Source of the DNA: Gammaproteobacteria bacterium
Lineage (GTDB): Bacteria > Pseudomonadota > Gammaproteobacteria > DSM-16500
Length of the DNA stretch: 64,000 nt
Direction: 5' to 3'
Assembly (NCBI GenBank): GCA_013288815.1
Contig: JABDBD010000008.1
Location: 1 to 64,000, forward strand
The notes under the pieces were generated by a model. It saw nothing but the letters and a program-made list of their open reading frames with translations. It was not told the origin of the DNA and made no database searches. Shown piece by piece: positions 9,250-18,393 of this stretch. Within the stretch, counting starts at the first letter, position 1. Each line of letters opens with the position of its first letter. The translations under genes and the position numbers were made by a program.

Positions 9250-10080
9250 TTATTTTTTGACTCCACTGCCACGCCAACTTACACCCATGTACGATGTTAT
9301 ATTTATTTTTTCGTAACCGTTTTCAATAAACCATTTTTTTATGCGATCATAGCTTATAAAAGCCACTTGCGGGGCATTAAGTTTATCAAAGACATTTAGA
9401 CAATTACGAGCAAAACTTAATTTTCTAAAGTTTCCGAAATACTCAAAGAAAGGAAGAAATTTTAGTGGTAAACAATAAATTGTATATACAAAAAAATAAA
9501 GCATGCCAGTTATGACTTTAGATATTTTAAGTAAAGTGGTTCGACTGAGATGTCTGAGGAACAGTTTTCTGATGGGTTCGACAATATATTCTACTAACAC
9601 ATTGCCTTCTTTTGAATATACCCAGACTATAGTTTTTCCACCCGATTTGGTATGTTTCGCCATATTTTTAAATGCTGCATTAGGATCATCTGTGTGATGA
9701 AGAACGCCTATGGAAAAAACAATGTCAAATTGTTTGTTTAAGTCCATTGATGTAATGTCTGATTCCAGAAATGTGACATTGGTTGCATTTATATTTCGTT
9801 GTTGTGCGATATCAATAGTATTTAAATCAATTGCTGTGTGATGTTTGGCATAGGGTGCAACAAAAGAGGTGTGTTGACCTCCACCACAACCACATTCTAG
9901 TACTTCATTTTCTCTGAAATCCTCTAAAGTAACAGGAAATATCCAATCTTTAAAAAGAAATAATTCATCATCCTGCAGCATAGTCCATTGTGTATGCCAT
10001 TCAATTTGTTTTTTCTGTAACATAAGTTCCCTAAAAAATGTTAACTCTTCTAAATCAGTATGCGTTATAATCTTACGCAC
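9250..10080 (-). CDS. Class I SAM-dependent methyltransferase
   Basis: A protein of up to 276 residues. VLECGCGGGQHTSFVAP is SAM-binding motif I, HTAIDLNTIDI provides the acidic residue after strand 2, and FDIVFSIGVLHHTDDPNAA is the motif IV/post-motif region of small-molecule methyltransferases (Methyltransf_11/25 type). A hydrophobic stretch in the C-terminal third (MLYFFVYTIYCLPLKFLPFF) suggests membrane association, as in lipid-linked sugar methyltransferases. The frame can start at the GTG at 10080, which has no ribosome site, or at the ATG at 10023, preceded by AGGGA; the shorter form is plausible. It is the only minus-strand gene among plus-strand polysaccharide genes here and converges on the SDR. 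Confidence 0.82.
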   Translation of the reverse strand: MRKIITHTDLEELTFFRELMLQKKQIEWHTQWTMLQDDELFLFKDWIFPVTLEDFRENEVLECGCGGGQHTSFVAPYAKHHTAIDLNTIDIAQQRNINATNVTFLESDITSMDLNKQFDIVFSIGVLHHTDDPNAAFKNMAKHTKSGGKTIVWVYSKEGNVLVEYIVEPIRKLFLRHLSRTTLLKISKVITGMLYFFVYTIYCLPLKFLPFFEYFGNFRKLSFARNCLNVFDKLNAPQVAFISYDRIKKWFIENGYEKINITSYMGVSWRGSGVKK

Positions 10081-10217
10081 TTTTTGTATGAAATTATAGT
10101 TTTTTTCGGAATTGGTTGTGCAGATGGATAGATTATGATCCAGTAGGCCAGTAAGGTTACAACATAGAAATTATGAAGGCATGCAGTTTATTACTTTAAT
10201 ATTTTGATGGATTGGTT

Positions 10218-11534
10218 ATGTTAAAAAATGGATGGTTAAATGAATTTGCTTATCTAATCCTAGGTGTTTTGATTGCTGGTTTTCTTTGTACCCATTCACC
10301 CAATTTAGAATATGATATTGATCCTTCCTATTTACTATTTGGGCCATCACGGCCACCGTTATATCCGATATTTATTTGGTTGTTTCGCTGGGCAGGCCCG
10401 TATCAGTTTTTTTTAATTATGTGGTTGCAAGGAGTGCTATTATTTTCAGCGCTGCTCTATGCGAGAAACTGGCTTCGTAAGAATTTACAAATCTCAGATT
10501 TTTTAATTTTTATGGTCTGTTTATTAGTTGTTTTAACAATTGGATTCCATTTTCAAATATGGTTTATCCAGTCTGAAGGATTATCATTTCCACTATTTAT
10601 TGTGACATTTTTTGTGTTAATTGAATGCTTTGAAAAATTTAACCTCAAGAAAATCTTTTATTTGGCAGTGCTAGTGAGTTTGTTGGTATTGACTAGATTA
10701 CAGTTTTATTATTTTTATTTGGTTTTTGTATTGCTGTGTGGCTGGTATCTTTGGCAGCGAACTTCTATGCAGAAAGCATCACTTGCGGTGCTTATTCTGG
10801 TTGGCTCAGTGTGTGCGACAACTGTAGTAGATCATGGTTATCATTATCTTAAGCATGGGAATTTTTCTGGCGGTTCATATTCCGGGCTAATGTTTTTAGT
10901 TCAAACACTTTTTTTGGCAGACAATAATGCTGCTGATTACTTTGAAAATCCAACAGAAAAATCCTATGTTCAAGCAATGATTAATCAGCGTAATGCCCAA
11001 GGTTTAAATCAGGATGCTTCATTAATTACTTCTCTAAAACCTTCGTATCTACAGTATGCTTATCAGTCTTATTCAAAAAATTATTTAGTATTGCAAAAAA
11101 TTATTGATATTACCTTCAACACCAGTGTTGAGAATACGCTAGAAACGGCATCCATTTATAAAGCAAATGCAGCTGCGATGAATATCAATAAGGTTCTCAT
11201 GCTGCATGAAGCAAAAAAGAATTTGATATTTTTATTATGGAAGTTTGTGCAATGCATGGGAAATGTTCCGCTTTTTTTATTTTATCTAATTATATTGTTA
11301 ACGATTCCTTTTAGAATTATGACTGATAAAATTCTGTATCCTAATTTGTCGTTAATATTTGTTGCCACAATAACCATTCTTACTTTTGGGAATGCAGCTA
11401 TCATTGCATTATGTAATCCGGACATTCCAGTCTACTTTTGTTATTCTCAATTTATGTTTTATTGCCTTGCGGCATTTTTAATAAATAAAACATTTATTCA
11501 TCATCATGCGAATATGGAATTTCAATGCAAATAA
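10218..11534 (+). CDS. Polytopic membrane protein, GT-C or polymerase-like (paralogue A)
   Basis: A 438-residue integral membrane protein with about nine to ten hydrophobic segments. Near the N-terminus it has the loop YDIDPSYLLFGPSRPPLYPI, with acidic and Arg-Pro-Pro residues, between the first two membrane segments; such a periplasmic loop is compatible with GT-C glycosyltransferases or Wzy polymerases, but no family could be assigned. A close paralogue lies at 15782-17077. The ATG at 10218 was chosen because it makes the two N-termini the same length up to a shared ILG; a TTG two codons upstream is also in frame. It could be the polymerase or a lipid-sugar transferase of the pathway; this is inference from location and topology. 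Confidence 0.72.
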   Translation: MLKNGWLNEFAYLILGVLIAGFLCTHSPNLEYDIDPSYLLFGPSRPPLYPIFIWLFRWAGPYQFFLIMWLQGVLLFSALLYARNWLRKNLQISDFLIFMVCLLVVLTIGFHFQIWFIQSEGLSFPLFIVTFFVLIECFEKFNLKKIFYLAVLVSLLVLTRLQFYYFYLVFVLLCGWYLWQRTSMQKASLAVLILVGSVCATTVVDHGYHYLKHGNFSGGSYSGLMFLVQTLFLADNNAADYFENPTEKSYVQAMINQRNAQGLNQDASLITSLKPSYLQYAYQSYSKNYLVLQKIIDITFNTSVENTLETASIYKANAAAMNINKVLMLHEAKKNLIFLLWKFVQCMGNVPLFLFYLIILLTIPFRIMTDKILYPNLSLIFVATITILTFGNAAIIALCNPDIPVYFCYSQFMFYCLAAFLINKTFIHHHANMEFQCK

Positions 11535-11547
11535 TAAAGGGTAATCT

Positions 11548-13110
11548 ATGTCAAAAATACTGTTGATTAATCCTTCCTATCGCGATAGTTATGGATCAGC
11601 AAAAGCATCTATCATTGATCCTGTTTTTCCTACATTAAGTCTGTTAACTATTGCAGCGGTTGCAGAACAACGCGGACACAAGGTTGAAGTTTTAGATCTA
11701 AGTTTTATGCAGTACGATTATCGTGTTATTCGAGAAAAAATCGTAAGCTATAAACCCGATATCATTGGTGTCAGTGCAACGACACCGCTGATGAATCAGT
11801 TGCGTGATATCAGTGTTCTTGCAAAATCCATTTCAAAAGACATTTTGGTTGTAGCAGGTGGTTCACATGTCTCCGCAATGCCGGTAGAGAGTCTAAAAGA
11901 ATCGATGCTTGATATTGTTGTAGTGGGGGAAGGTGATGCCACTTTTGGTGATATTGCTGATGGTAAACCGCTTAAGATGATCTTTGGTATTCAATACCGC
12001 AAAGACGATTCGATTTTGGCTACGCCGCCACGTCCTTTTATTCATAATTTAGATGATCTCCCTATGCCAGCTTGGCACCTTTATGATAGTCAATTTTATA
12101 AAAATAAAATTAGTCGCTTACTTGCGAAACATCCCCCACTAGCAATGGCGGAATTTTCTCGTGGCTGTGTTTTTAAATGTGACTTTTGTGCGAGCAAAAA
12201 CACAATGGCATTAGGCTACAGAAAAAAATCGCCAGAGCGATGTGCTGAAGAAGTGCGTGCAATGCATAAATTTGGCTATCGGGAATTTGCTCTAGCCGAT
12301 GATATATTCACATCAGATCCTGCGTGGGCGAAAGCAGTGAGTAGGGCAATTATAAACTCGGGCGTTAAAATGGCATGGAGTTGTACGAATGGTATCCGTG
12401 TTGAGTCAGCGGATGATGAATTATTTAGGACTATGCGTAAAGCAGGATGCTATCGCGTTGCGTTTGGTTTCGAAAGTGGCAATGATAAAGTGTTAAAAAT
12501 GTTTGGTAAAGGCGGTAAAGCAAGCATTGTCAAAGGACGCGAAGCAGTTCGCATGGCGCGTGCTGCTGGTATCGATACTACCGGGTATTTTATGTTAGGT
12601 CTTTCTCCCGATACTGAAGAAACTATGACAGATACGATTGAATATGCTCGTTCCCTGTCTTTAGATATGATGAAATTTGGTATTGCAATTGCTTTTCCGG
12701 GTACGCCTATGTTTAAAGAATATCGTGAAAAAGGCATGCTTCGTTCTTATAATTGGGATGACTACTTTATTTATTCCGAACAGCCTTTATTTTCGCATCC
12801 GAATTTGAGTTTTGAAAAAGTGCAGGAATTCGCAAAATATGCTTATAGGCGAGCCGTTCTAACAAACCCTTCTTTTATTTTACGTAGATTGTGGCGAGGT
12901 ATTCGCACGAAGGAATTTTTTTGGGATGCATACTATTTCATGAAGTTTATCACAGCACCCTCAATCAATAATAAAACGCACACCGCAATTTATTTTGCAC
13001 GCGATCAATGGCCAGTCTACGATTTTGAGAAACAACCGATTACTTTTTATCAGGCTAGGCCTGCGACGAATAAATTGACTCCAGAGTTAATACAAGGTGT
13101 GACAATTTAG
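11548..13110 (+). CDS. B12-binding-domain radical SAM enzyme
   Basis: A 520-residue protein. The N-terminal region has the layout of a cobalamin-binding Rossmann domain (ILLINPSYRD, then DIIGVSATTPLMNQL and VAGGSHVSAMP). The radical SAM cluster motif is CVFKCDFC with Cys207, Cys211 and Cys214, followed by the downstream AFGFESGNDKVLK element of this class. The C-terminal part resembles the tails of class B radical SAM proteins. Such enzymes methylate or rearrange unreactive carbons; in this locus it may modify a sugar or lipid carrier, but the substrate is unknown. It sits 13 bp after the membrane protein and 10 bp before the MBOAT gene, in one plus-strand operon. Confidence 0.88.
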   Translation: MSKILLINPSYRDSYGSAKASIIDPVFPTLSLLTIAAVAEQRGHKVEVLDLSFMQYDYRVIREKIVSYKPDIIGVSATTPLMNQLRDISVLAKSISKDILVVAGGSHVSAMPVESLKESMLDIVVVGEGDATFGDIADGKPLKMIFGIQYRKDDSILATPPRPFIHNLDDLPMPAWHLYDSQFYKNKISRLLAKHPPLAMAEFSRGCVFKCDFCASKNTMALGYRKKSPERCAEEVRAMHKFGYREFALADDIFTSDPAWAKAVSRAIINSGVKMAWSCTNGIRVESADDELFRTMRKAGCYRVAFGFESGNDKVLKMFGKGGKASIVKGREAVRMARAAGIDTTGYFMLGLSPDTEETMTDTIEYARSLSLDMMKFGIAIAFPGTPMFKEYREKGMLRSYNWDDYFIYSEQPLFSHPNLSFEKVQEFAKYAYRRAVLTNPSFILRRLWRGIRTKEFFWDAYYFMKFITAPSINNKTHTAIYFARDQWPVYDFEKQPITFYQARPATNKLTPELIQGVTI

Positions 13111-13120
13111 AGGTTGGCGG

Positions 13121-14614
13121 ATGTTATTTAATAGCTATATTTTTATTTTCTTGTTTCTTCCATTGACGATTTTTTTATTTTTTTCGGCTGCCAAATATAG
13201 TCGAGAAGCTGCATTGACAGTTTTGTTTTGTGCCTCATTTATTTTTTACAGCTGGTGCGATTATCGATTCGGTATTATTTTGTTAATTTCAATAGGCCTA
13301 AATTATTTTATTTCTAGCGCTATCATTGCCACTCTTTCAATAAAAATACGTAAGCAATATTTAATTCTAGGAATAATTTTTAACTTGAGCATGCTAGGAT
13401 ACTTTAAGTATGTTGATTTTTTTATTCAAAGTGTAAATAGTGTGACTCAGCTACAAATAGATTCGTTCAATGTTATTTTACCAATAGGAATTTCGTTTTA
13501 TAGCTTTACGCAAATTGCTTTCTTAGTTGATAGTTATCGTGGGTTAATAAAAAAATATAAATTATTAAATTATGCTGTATTTGTTACTTATTTTCCTCAC
13601 TTAATTGCTGGTCCTATCATTCATCATATGGAGGTTATGCCACAGTTTGAAAAGTCTTCTATATTTAAGTTCAGCAGCCGGAATGTTCTTGTGGGTCTAA
13701 CAATATTTGCAATTGGCTTATTTAAAAAAGTCGTATTCGCTGATTATTTAGCTAATTTGGTCATTCCGGTATTTGATACTCACTCAGCCAGCTTGTCTAC
13801 ACTCGATGCTTGGGTTGGTGCATTGGCCTATACATTTGAGCTCTATTTTGATTTTTCTGGTTATTCGGACATGGCTATTGGTTTGTCTTTGTTGTATGGG
13901 ATCAAGTTACCAATAAATTTTTATTCGCCTTACAAATCGATTAACATCATAGAATTTTGGCGACGGTGGAATATGACATTGTCACGTTTCTTGCTTAATT
14001 ATTTATATATTCCACTGGGAGGGAATCGTACAGGTTCAACTCGGCGATATATGAATCTGATGATAACAATGTTGTTAGGAGGATTATGGCATGGTGCAAG
14101 TTGGACATTCGTTATTTGGGGATGTTTGCATGGTGTTTATTTATGTGTAAATCATGGATGGATTTCAATAAAGAAATTATCTAATTTTTCACTTATCAAT
14201 GTATATCTAAGCTCTTTTCTGTCTAGACTAACAACGTTCGTTGCGGTTGTAATTGCGTGGGTTTTTTTTAGAGCCCCTGATTTTCAATCGGCGTTTAGTA
14301 TTTTGCGAGCAATGTTTCTAAATATTTTTGTATGGCCTACATCGTGGTATATGCCAAATGTGATAAGATTTTTTTCTATGCCGAAAATTCTAGTTATGAT
14401 TTCAATTTCATTTGCTATCAGTTTTTTATTGCCTAATACCTATCAATTTTTAGCACGATTTAAAGCTGCTTTATTAGTTCAAAAAAATGATTATTTACCT
14501 AAAATTTTACTATGGAGACCCAGTTTGTTATGGAATAGCATAATGTCAATCATGTTTGTGATTGGAGTTAGTTTTATTCAATCTTCCAGTACTTTTTTAT
14601 ATTATCGATTTTAG
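13121..14614 (+). CDS. MBOAT O-acyltransferase (AlgI/PatA-like), copy A
   Basis: A 497-residue polytopic protein of the membrane-bound O-acyltransferase family, which passes an acyl group, usually acetyl, through the inner membrane toward a periplasmic glycan. Diagnostic stretches are FDFSGYSDMAIG, YSPYKSINIIEFWRRWNMTLS and GGLWHGASWTFVIWG; the invariant catalytic His is residue 324, close to the position in AlgI. The C-terminus has the usual final membrane segment. The start ATG is supported by GAGG eight bases upstream and by the matching N-terminus of the second copy at 24455-26002. The SGNH-like partner gene follows after 3 bp, the standard arrangement of acylation pairs (AlgI-AlgJ, PatA-PatB). 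Confidence 0.92.
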   Translation: MLFNSYIFIFLFLPLTIFLFFSAAKYSREAALTVLFCASFIFYSWCDYRFGIILLISIGLNYFISSAIIATLSIKIRKQYLILGIIFNLSMLGYFKYVDFFIQSVNSVTQLQIDSFNVILPIGISFYSFTQIAFLVDSYRGLIKKYKLLNYAVFVTYFPHLIAGPIIHHMEVMPQFEKSSIFKFSSRNVLVGLTIFAIGLFKKVVFADYLANLVIPVFDTHSASLSTLDAWVGALAYTFELYFDFSGYSDMAIGLSLLYGIKLPINFYSPYKSINIIEFWRRWNMTLSRFLLNYLYIPLGGNRTGSTRRYMNLMITMLLGGLWHGASWTFVIWGCLHGVYLCVNHGWISIKKLSNFSLINVYLSSFLSRLTTFVAVVIAWVFFRAPDFQSAFSILRAMFLNIFVWPTSWYMPNVIRFFSMPKILVMISISFAISFLLPNTYQFLARFKAALLVQKNDYLPKILLWRPSLLWNSIMSIMFVIGVSFIQSSSTFLYYRF

Positions 14615-14617
14615 TCC

Positions 14618-15730
14618 ATGAACAAAATTTATTACAAAAATTTAATTATATTTCTTATCCTAAATGGAATTTTATTACTAAGTATCATATTGATTAATTA
14701 TTATGGAGATGGTGGAAATCGATTTTTTCATTCTGCCGTCTTTGAAGATAAATTGGTAAAGGCTTTATTAAGCGACAAGAATGTCTTAGTTTGTAGTAAT
14801 TACAATGATAGAAATGTTAAAAAATTGCTACTAAAAAATATTTCCACTCCGCGCGACGTGCTTATATTTGGTTCCAGTCGTACGATGTTGCTGCGTCAGG
14901 ATTTATTTGACAATTCTTCTTTTTTTAATAATAGTGTGACGACGGCTTCGCTCGAAGATGATATAGCTTTATATTATCTTTACCAACAACGTGGATGGAA
15001 GCCGAAAAAAATAGTGATTGGGTTGGATCCGTGGATTATCATTGATAATCCTGACGCTGTGTTATGGAAGGAGGATTTTTTAAATGAATATAATAATGCA
15101 GTACAATCATTTTTTGGCGGTCGGAAACAATTATTATATTCATATCAACATATAAATGCTATTTTAGAAAAAAATAAACAATTACTTTCCCTGGGTTATT
15201 TGAAAGATTCAATTAAAAATTTAAAATTCTTGCAAAATATTGCATTATTTCGATCTAATTCTAACAATATTATAATTGAGCCGACCCCTGATCAATTAAA
15301 TTTTTTTTCTACCTGTCATCTTTATCAATCTGATGGAGTTCGTTTAACTTCAAATGCTGAAGAGCTGACTTCCTCAGCCCAAGCTGATTACGCAGGTTCT
15401 GTGGAGGCCCATCATCTTTCTGTTATGAGCCTTAGCTATAAAAGAATGCATACGTTCGAACAATTCATTGATTATTTGTCAAAGCAGGGTATAGAGGTCG
15501 TTTTTTATTTTCCTCCATATGAGCCAGAAGCTTATCACGAAATTGAAAAAGCTATAAATTATCAAATGATCATGCAAATAGACAAATATTTTCATAGTGT
15601 AGCTTCCCGCTATCATATTAAAAGCTTGGGTTCCTATAATCCATTTGCATTACATTTAACAGCTAACGATTTTGTTGATGATGTGCATCTGAAAAAGCAA
15701 GGAATTGATAAATTATTTAAAACGGTTTGA
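14618..15730 (+). CDS. SGNH-like periplasmic acyltransferase partner of MBOAT, copy A
   Basis: A 370-residue protein with an N-terminal membrane segment (about residues 7-28), then a periplasmic domain. LIFGSSRTMLL has the Ser-containing block I of SGNH proteins (Gly-Ser-Ser in place of Gly-Asp-Ser), and VDDVHLKKQG near the C-terminus carries the DxxH pair, so a complete Ser-Asp-His triad is possible. It would take the acyl group from the MBOAT protein and place it on the glycan, as AlgJ/AlgX- or PatB-like partners do. Paralogues are at 22921-24048 and 26011-27144, with a decayed fourth copy near 27311-27350. It follows the MBOAT gene by 3 bp. Confidence 0.82.
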   Translation: MNKIYYKNLIIFLILNGILLLSIILINYYGDGGNRFFHSAVFEDKLVKALLSDKNVLVCSNYNDRNVKKLLLKNISTPRDVLIFGSSRTMLLRQDLFDNSSFFNNSVTTASLEDDIALYYLYQQRGWKPKKIVIGLDPWIIIDNPDAVLWKEDFLNEYNNAVQSFFGGRKQLLYSYQHINAILEKNKQLLSLGYLKDSIKNLKFLQNIALFRSNSNNIIIEPTPDQLNFFSTCHLYQSDGVRLTSNAEELTSSAQADYAGSVEAHHLSVMSLSYKRMHTFEQFIDYLSKQGIEVVFYFPPYEPEAYHEIEKAINYQMIMQIDKYFHSVASRYHIKSLGSYNPFALHLTANDFVDDVHLKKQGIDKLFKTV

Positions 15731-15781
15731 CGACATTATTATGCATAGAGTGGTTATTTGATGATTACATATGGAATTAAT

Positions 15782-17077
15782 ATGATAGTAAGAAAGAGAT
15801 TAATCGATGTTCCTTATTTTATTCTAGGAGCTTTACTTGTGTATTTCCTTGGAACTCACTCGGCAAATATTAATTATGATACGCCTACTTATATTAATTT
15901 TGATCCAACTCGTCCTCCAGTCTACCCAATATTTGTTTGGATGTTTCGCTGGGCAGGACCCTGTCAGTATTCCTTAATTATGTGGGTACAAGGGATTTTT
16001 CTATTTGTCACATTACTCTATGCGAGATATTGGCTTAAAAAAAATTTATATATGTTAGACTTTGCTATTTTTTTAGTTTTTTTTGTAACTATGATAACGA
16101 TATCTTTTCACTATCAAATATCCTATATACAGTCAGAAGGTCTTACTTTTCCATTTTTTATCTTAACTTTCTTTTTGTTGATTGAATGTTTTCAAAAATT
16201 TAACCTTAAAAAAATTTTCTACTTAGCATTGCTAGTTAATTTGTTAGTATTGACGAGATTGCAATTCTATTATTTTTACGTAATTTTTATTATACTTTGC
16301 ACCTGGTATCTTTGGTGGCGTCTTCCAATTAAAAAGTTATCGATAACTATTCTCATTTTATTTGGATCAATGATGTTCACGATTATTGCTGATCACAGCT
16401 ATCATTATTTTAAACATGGTTCATTTGCTGGAGGTTCATACGGCGGACTAATGATTTTGGTTCAAGCGCTTTATTTGGCGGATAACAATGCAGCCAGTTA
16501 CTTTAAGGATGCCAATGAAAAAAATTATATCCAAGTCATGATAGATCAGCGTAATGCGAAAACTTTGAATCAGAATGCTTCGTTGATTATCACGTTAAGA
16601 CCATCTTATCTTAATGATGCTTATAAAACTTACGCAACAAATTATTTATCGCTGTTAGCAATAATTGAAAGCACGCTTGAACCAGGTGTTAAGAATAAAA
16701 TGGGAAAAAAGTCTATTTATAAAACAAATGCAATAGCGACGAATCTTAGTAAGATAATTATTTCGCGCGAATATAAAAAAAATTTGGTATTTTTGTTATG
16801 GAAATTTGTAGAATGTACGGGAGGGATTCCGCTCTTTTTATTTTTCCTTATGCTTTTAATTTCGATTCCATACAAGATTATAAAAGATGGAATTCGAAGC
16901 CCAGATGTATCTTTATTGTTTGTGACCATAATGACTATTATTATTTTTTGCAATGCAGCTATGATTGCATTGTGTAATCCTGATCTTCCCCCGTATTTTT
17001 GTTATTCGCAATTTCTTTTTTATTGTCTTGCGGGATTTTTAGTAAATGAGACGTTATTTAGAAACAAAAAATTATGA
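15782..17077 (+). CDS. Polytopic membrane protein, GT-C or polymerase-like (paralogue B)
   Basis: A 431-residue integral membrane protein closely similar along its length to the product of 10218-11534; for example YDTPTYINFDPTRPPVYPIF aligns with the loop of that protein, and both end in a PYFCYSQF / VYFCYSQF segment near the C-terminus. The function is unassigned. The start ATG at 15782 was chosen because it matches the paralogue's length exactly up to the shared ILG; upstream TTG (15758) and ATG (15761) codons are in frame and cannot be excluded. Its stop overlaps the start of the next gene by four bases (ATGA), so it is coupled to a flippase, which fits a polymerase or late-acting transferase. 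Confidence 0.72.
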   Translation: MIVRKRLIDVPYFILGALLVYFLGTHSANINYDTPTYINFDPTRPPVYPIFVWMFRWAGPCQYSLIMWVQGIFLFVTLLYARYWLKKNLYMLDFAIFLVFFVTMITISFHYQISYIQSEGLTFPFFILTFFLLIECFQKFNLKKIFYLALLVNLLVLTRLQFYYFYVIFIILCTWYLWWRLPIKKLSITILILFGSMMFTIIADHSYHYFKHGSFAGGSYGGLMILVQALYLADNNAASYFKDANEKNYIQVMIDQRNAKTLNQNASLIITLRPSYLNDAYKTYATNYLSLLAIIESTLEPGVKNKMGKKSIYKTNAIATNLSKIIISREYKKNLVFLLWKFVECTGGIPLFLFFLMLLISIPYKIIKDGIRSPDVSLLFVTIMTIIIFCNAAMIALCNPDLPPYFCYSQFLFYCLAGFLVNETLFRNKKL

Positions 17078-18339
17078 CACTTTTTAAAACGGCAATTTGG
17101 ACTGGAATTTCAACTGTTATTAAAATTATTTTCAACTATCTCATGTGGAAAATAATAGCTGTTTATACGGGCCCCGTTGGATTAGCTGTAATTGAGCAAT
17201 TTCAAAATTTTCTTCAAATTGCCCGATCATTTTCATCCAGCCTTAACCAAGGAATTATTAAGTATGTATCTGAATTTAAGCATGATGAAGATAAGAAATC
17301 TCTTGTTTTAAGTAGTGCTTTTCCTGTTTCTATCTTTATTGCTATTGTTGTTAGTATTATTTTAATTTGTTTTAGTAATGAATTTTCATTAAAGATTTTT
17401 CATTCACTTGACTATAGTCGAACTATAAAAATCCTAGCTGTCAGTATAACTTTGTATTCGTTGAATGGGCTACTTCTATCTGTTCTCAATGGTGAATTTG
17501 AAATAAAAAAATATGTAGCGAGCAATATAAGTAATACATTGTTAATCTTTGCGCTGACTGTGTATCTAGTAATGCATTATGGGATACAAGGAGGATTGAT
17601 TGGCTTTGTGTTCAATCAATCAGTCTCTTTATTGTTAACTGTCTATCTAGTTGTAAAAAGTAAATGGTTTAAATTGAGCTCGTATGTAAGCGGTATCGAT
17701 AAAAGAACTCTTGTTAAATTAATAAGATATTCATTTATTTCTTTCGCTCCAGTTCTTATAGTGCCTATTACATTAATCATCATGAGAAAATTTATAGCAA
17801 GCCAACTTTCATGGCAAGAAGCAGGGTATTGGCAGGGTATTATGAGACTGTCTGAGGCATATATAATTTTATTAGAGGTGATGGTAAATATTTATTTTCT
17901 TCCAAAAATTTCTAGTATTAAAACGTTGGCTGAATTTAAAGCTGAAGTTTTCTCTACCTATAGGTTAGTTATACCTGTTGCGATTATAGGGTTGCTTTTT
18001 GTTTTTGTTTTCAAAAAACAAATAGTGATGATTTTATATGATAAGCAATTTTTTCCAATGCTATGTTTGTTTAAGTATCAATTAATTGGCGATTTAGCAA
18101 AAATAGGTGCTTGGTTGTTGATGATTATCATGGCGGCGAAAGCAATGGTAAAAGTGTTGGTTATTTCTGAAATTATTTTTAATATAACTCTACTTATATT
18201 TACATTTATCTGTGTTCATTATTTTGGATTAATTGGCACGTCGATTGGGTTTGCGATAAATAATGTTTTATGTTTGATATCAATGTCATTTTGGACAATG
18301 CGATGTGTAAGAAATGGTTCTTTTCGCTTGGTAACTTAG
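17074..18339 (+). CDS. Wzx/WzxE-type polysaccharide flippase, second copy
   Basis: A 421-residue polytopic protein with about twelve hydrophobic segments and the same N-terminal signature as the flippase at 1503-2804 (KIIAVYTGPVGLAVIEQFQN). Further matching segments are QGIIKYVSE, EAGYWQGIMRLSEAY and FKYQLIGDLAKIGAWLL, so the two genes are paralogues. The expected role is export of lipid-linked repeat units across the inner membrane. It overlaps the preceding membrane-protein gene by four bases and is followed 54 bp later by a FemAB-like gene. Whether the two flippases serve one glycan or two cannot be told from sequence. Confidence 0.86.
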   Translation: MTLFKTAIWTGISTVIKIIFNYLMWKIIAVYTGPVGLAVIEQFQNFLQIARSFSSSLNQGIIKYVSEFKHDEDKKSLVLSSAFPVSIFIAIVVSIILICFSNEFSLKIFHSLDYSRTIKILAVSITLYSLNGLLLSVLNGEFEIKKYVASNISNTLLIFALTVYLVMHYGIQGGLIGFVFNQSVSLLLTVYLVVKSKWFKLSSYVSGIDKRTLVKLIRYSFISFAPVLIVPITLIIMRKFIASQLSWQEAGYWQGIMRLSEAYIILLEVMVNIYFLPKISSIKTLAEFKAEVFSTYRLVIPVAIIGLLFVFVFKKQIVMILYDKQFFPMLCLFKYQLIGDLAKIGAWLLMIIMAAKAMVKVLVISEIIFNITLLIFTFICVHYFGLIGTSIGFAINNVLCLISMSFWTMRCVRNGSFRLVT

Positions 18340-18393
18340 ATTTGTTATCTTGTTCTGTGTCAGATTGACGTATTAACTTAACTGGATTCGCCT

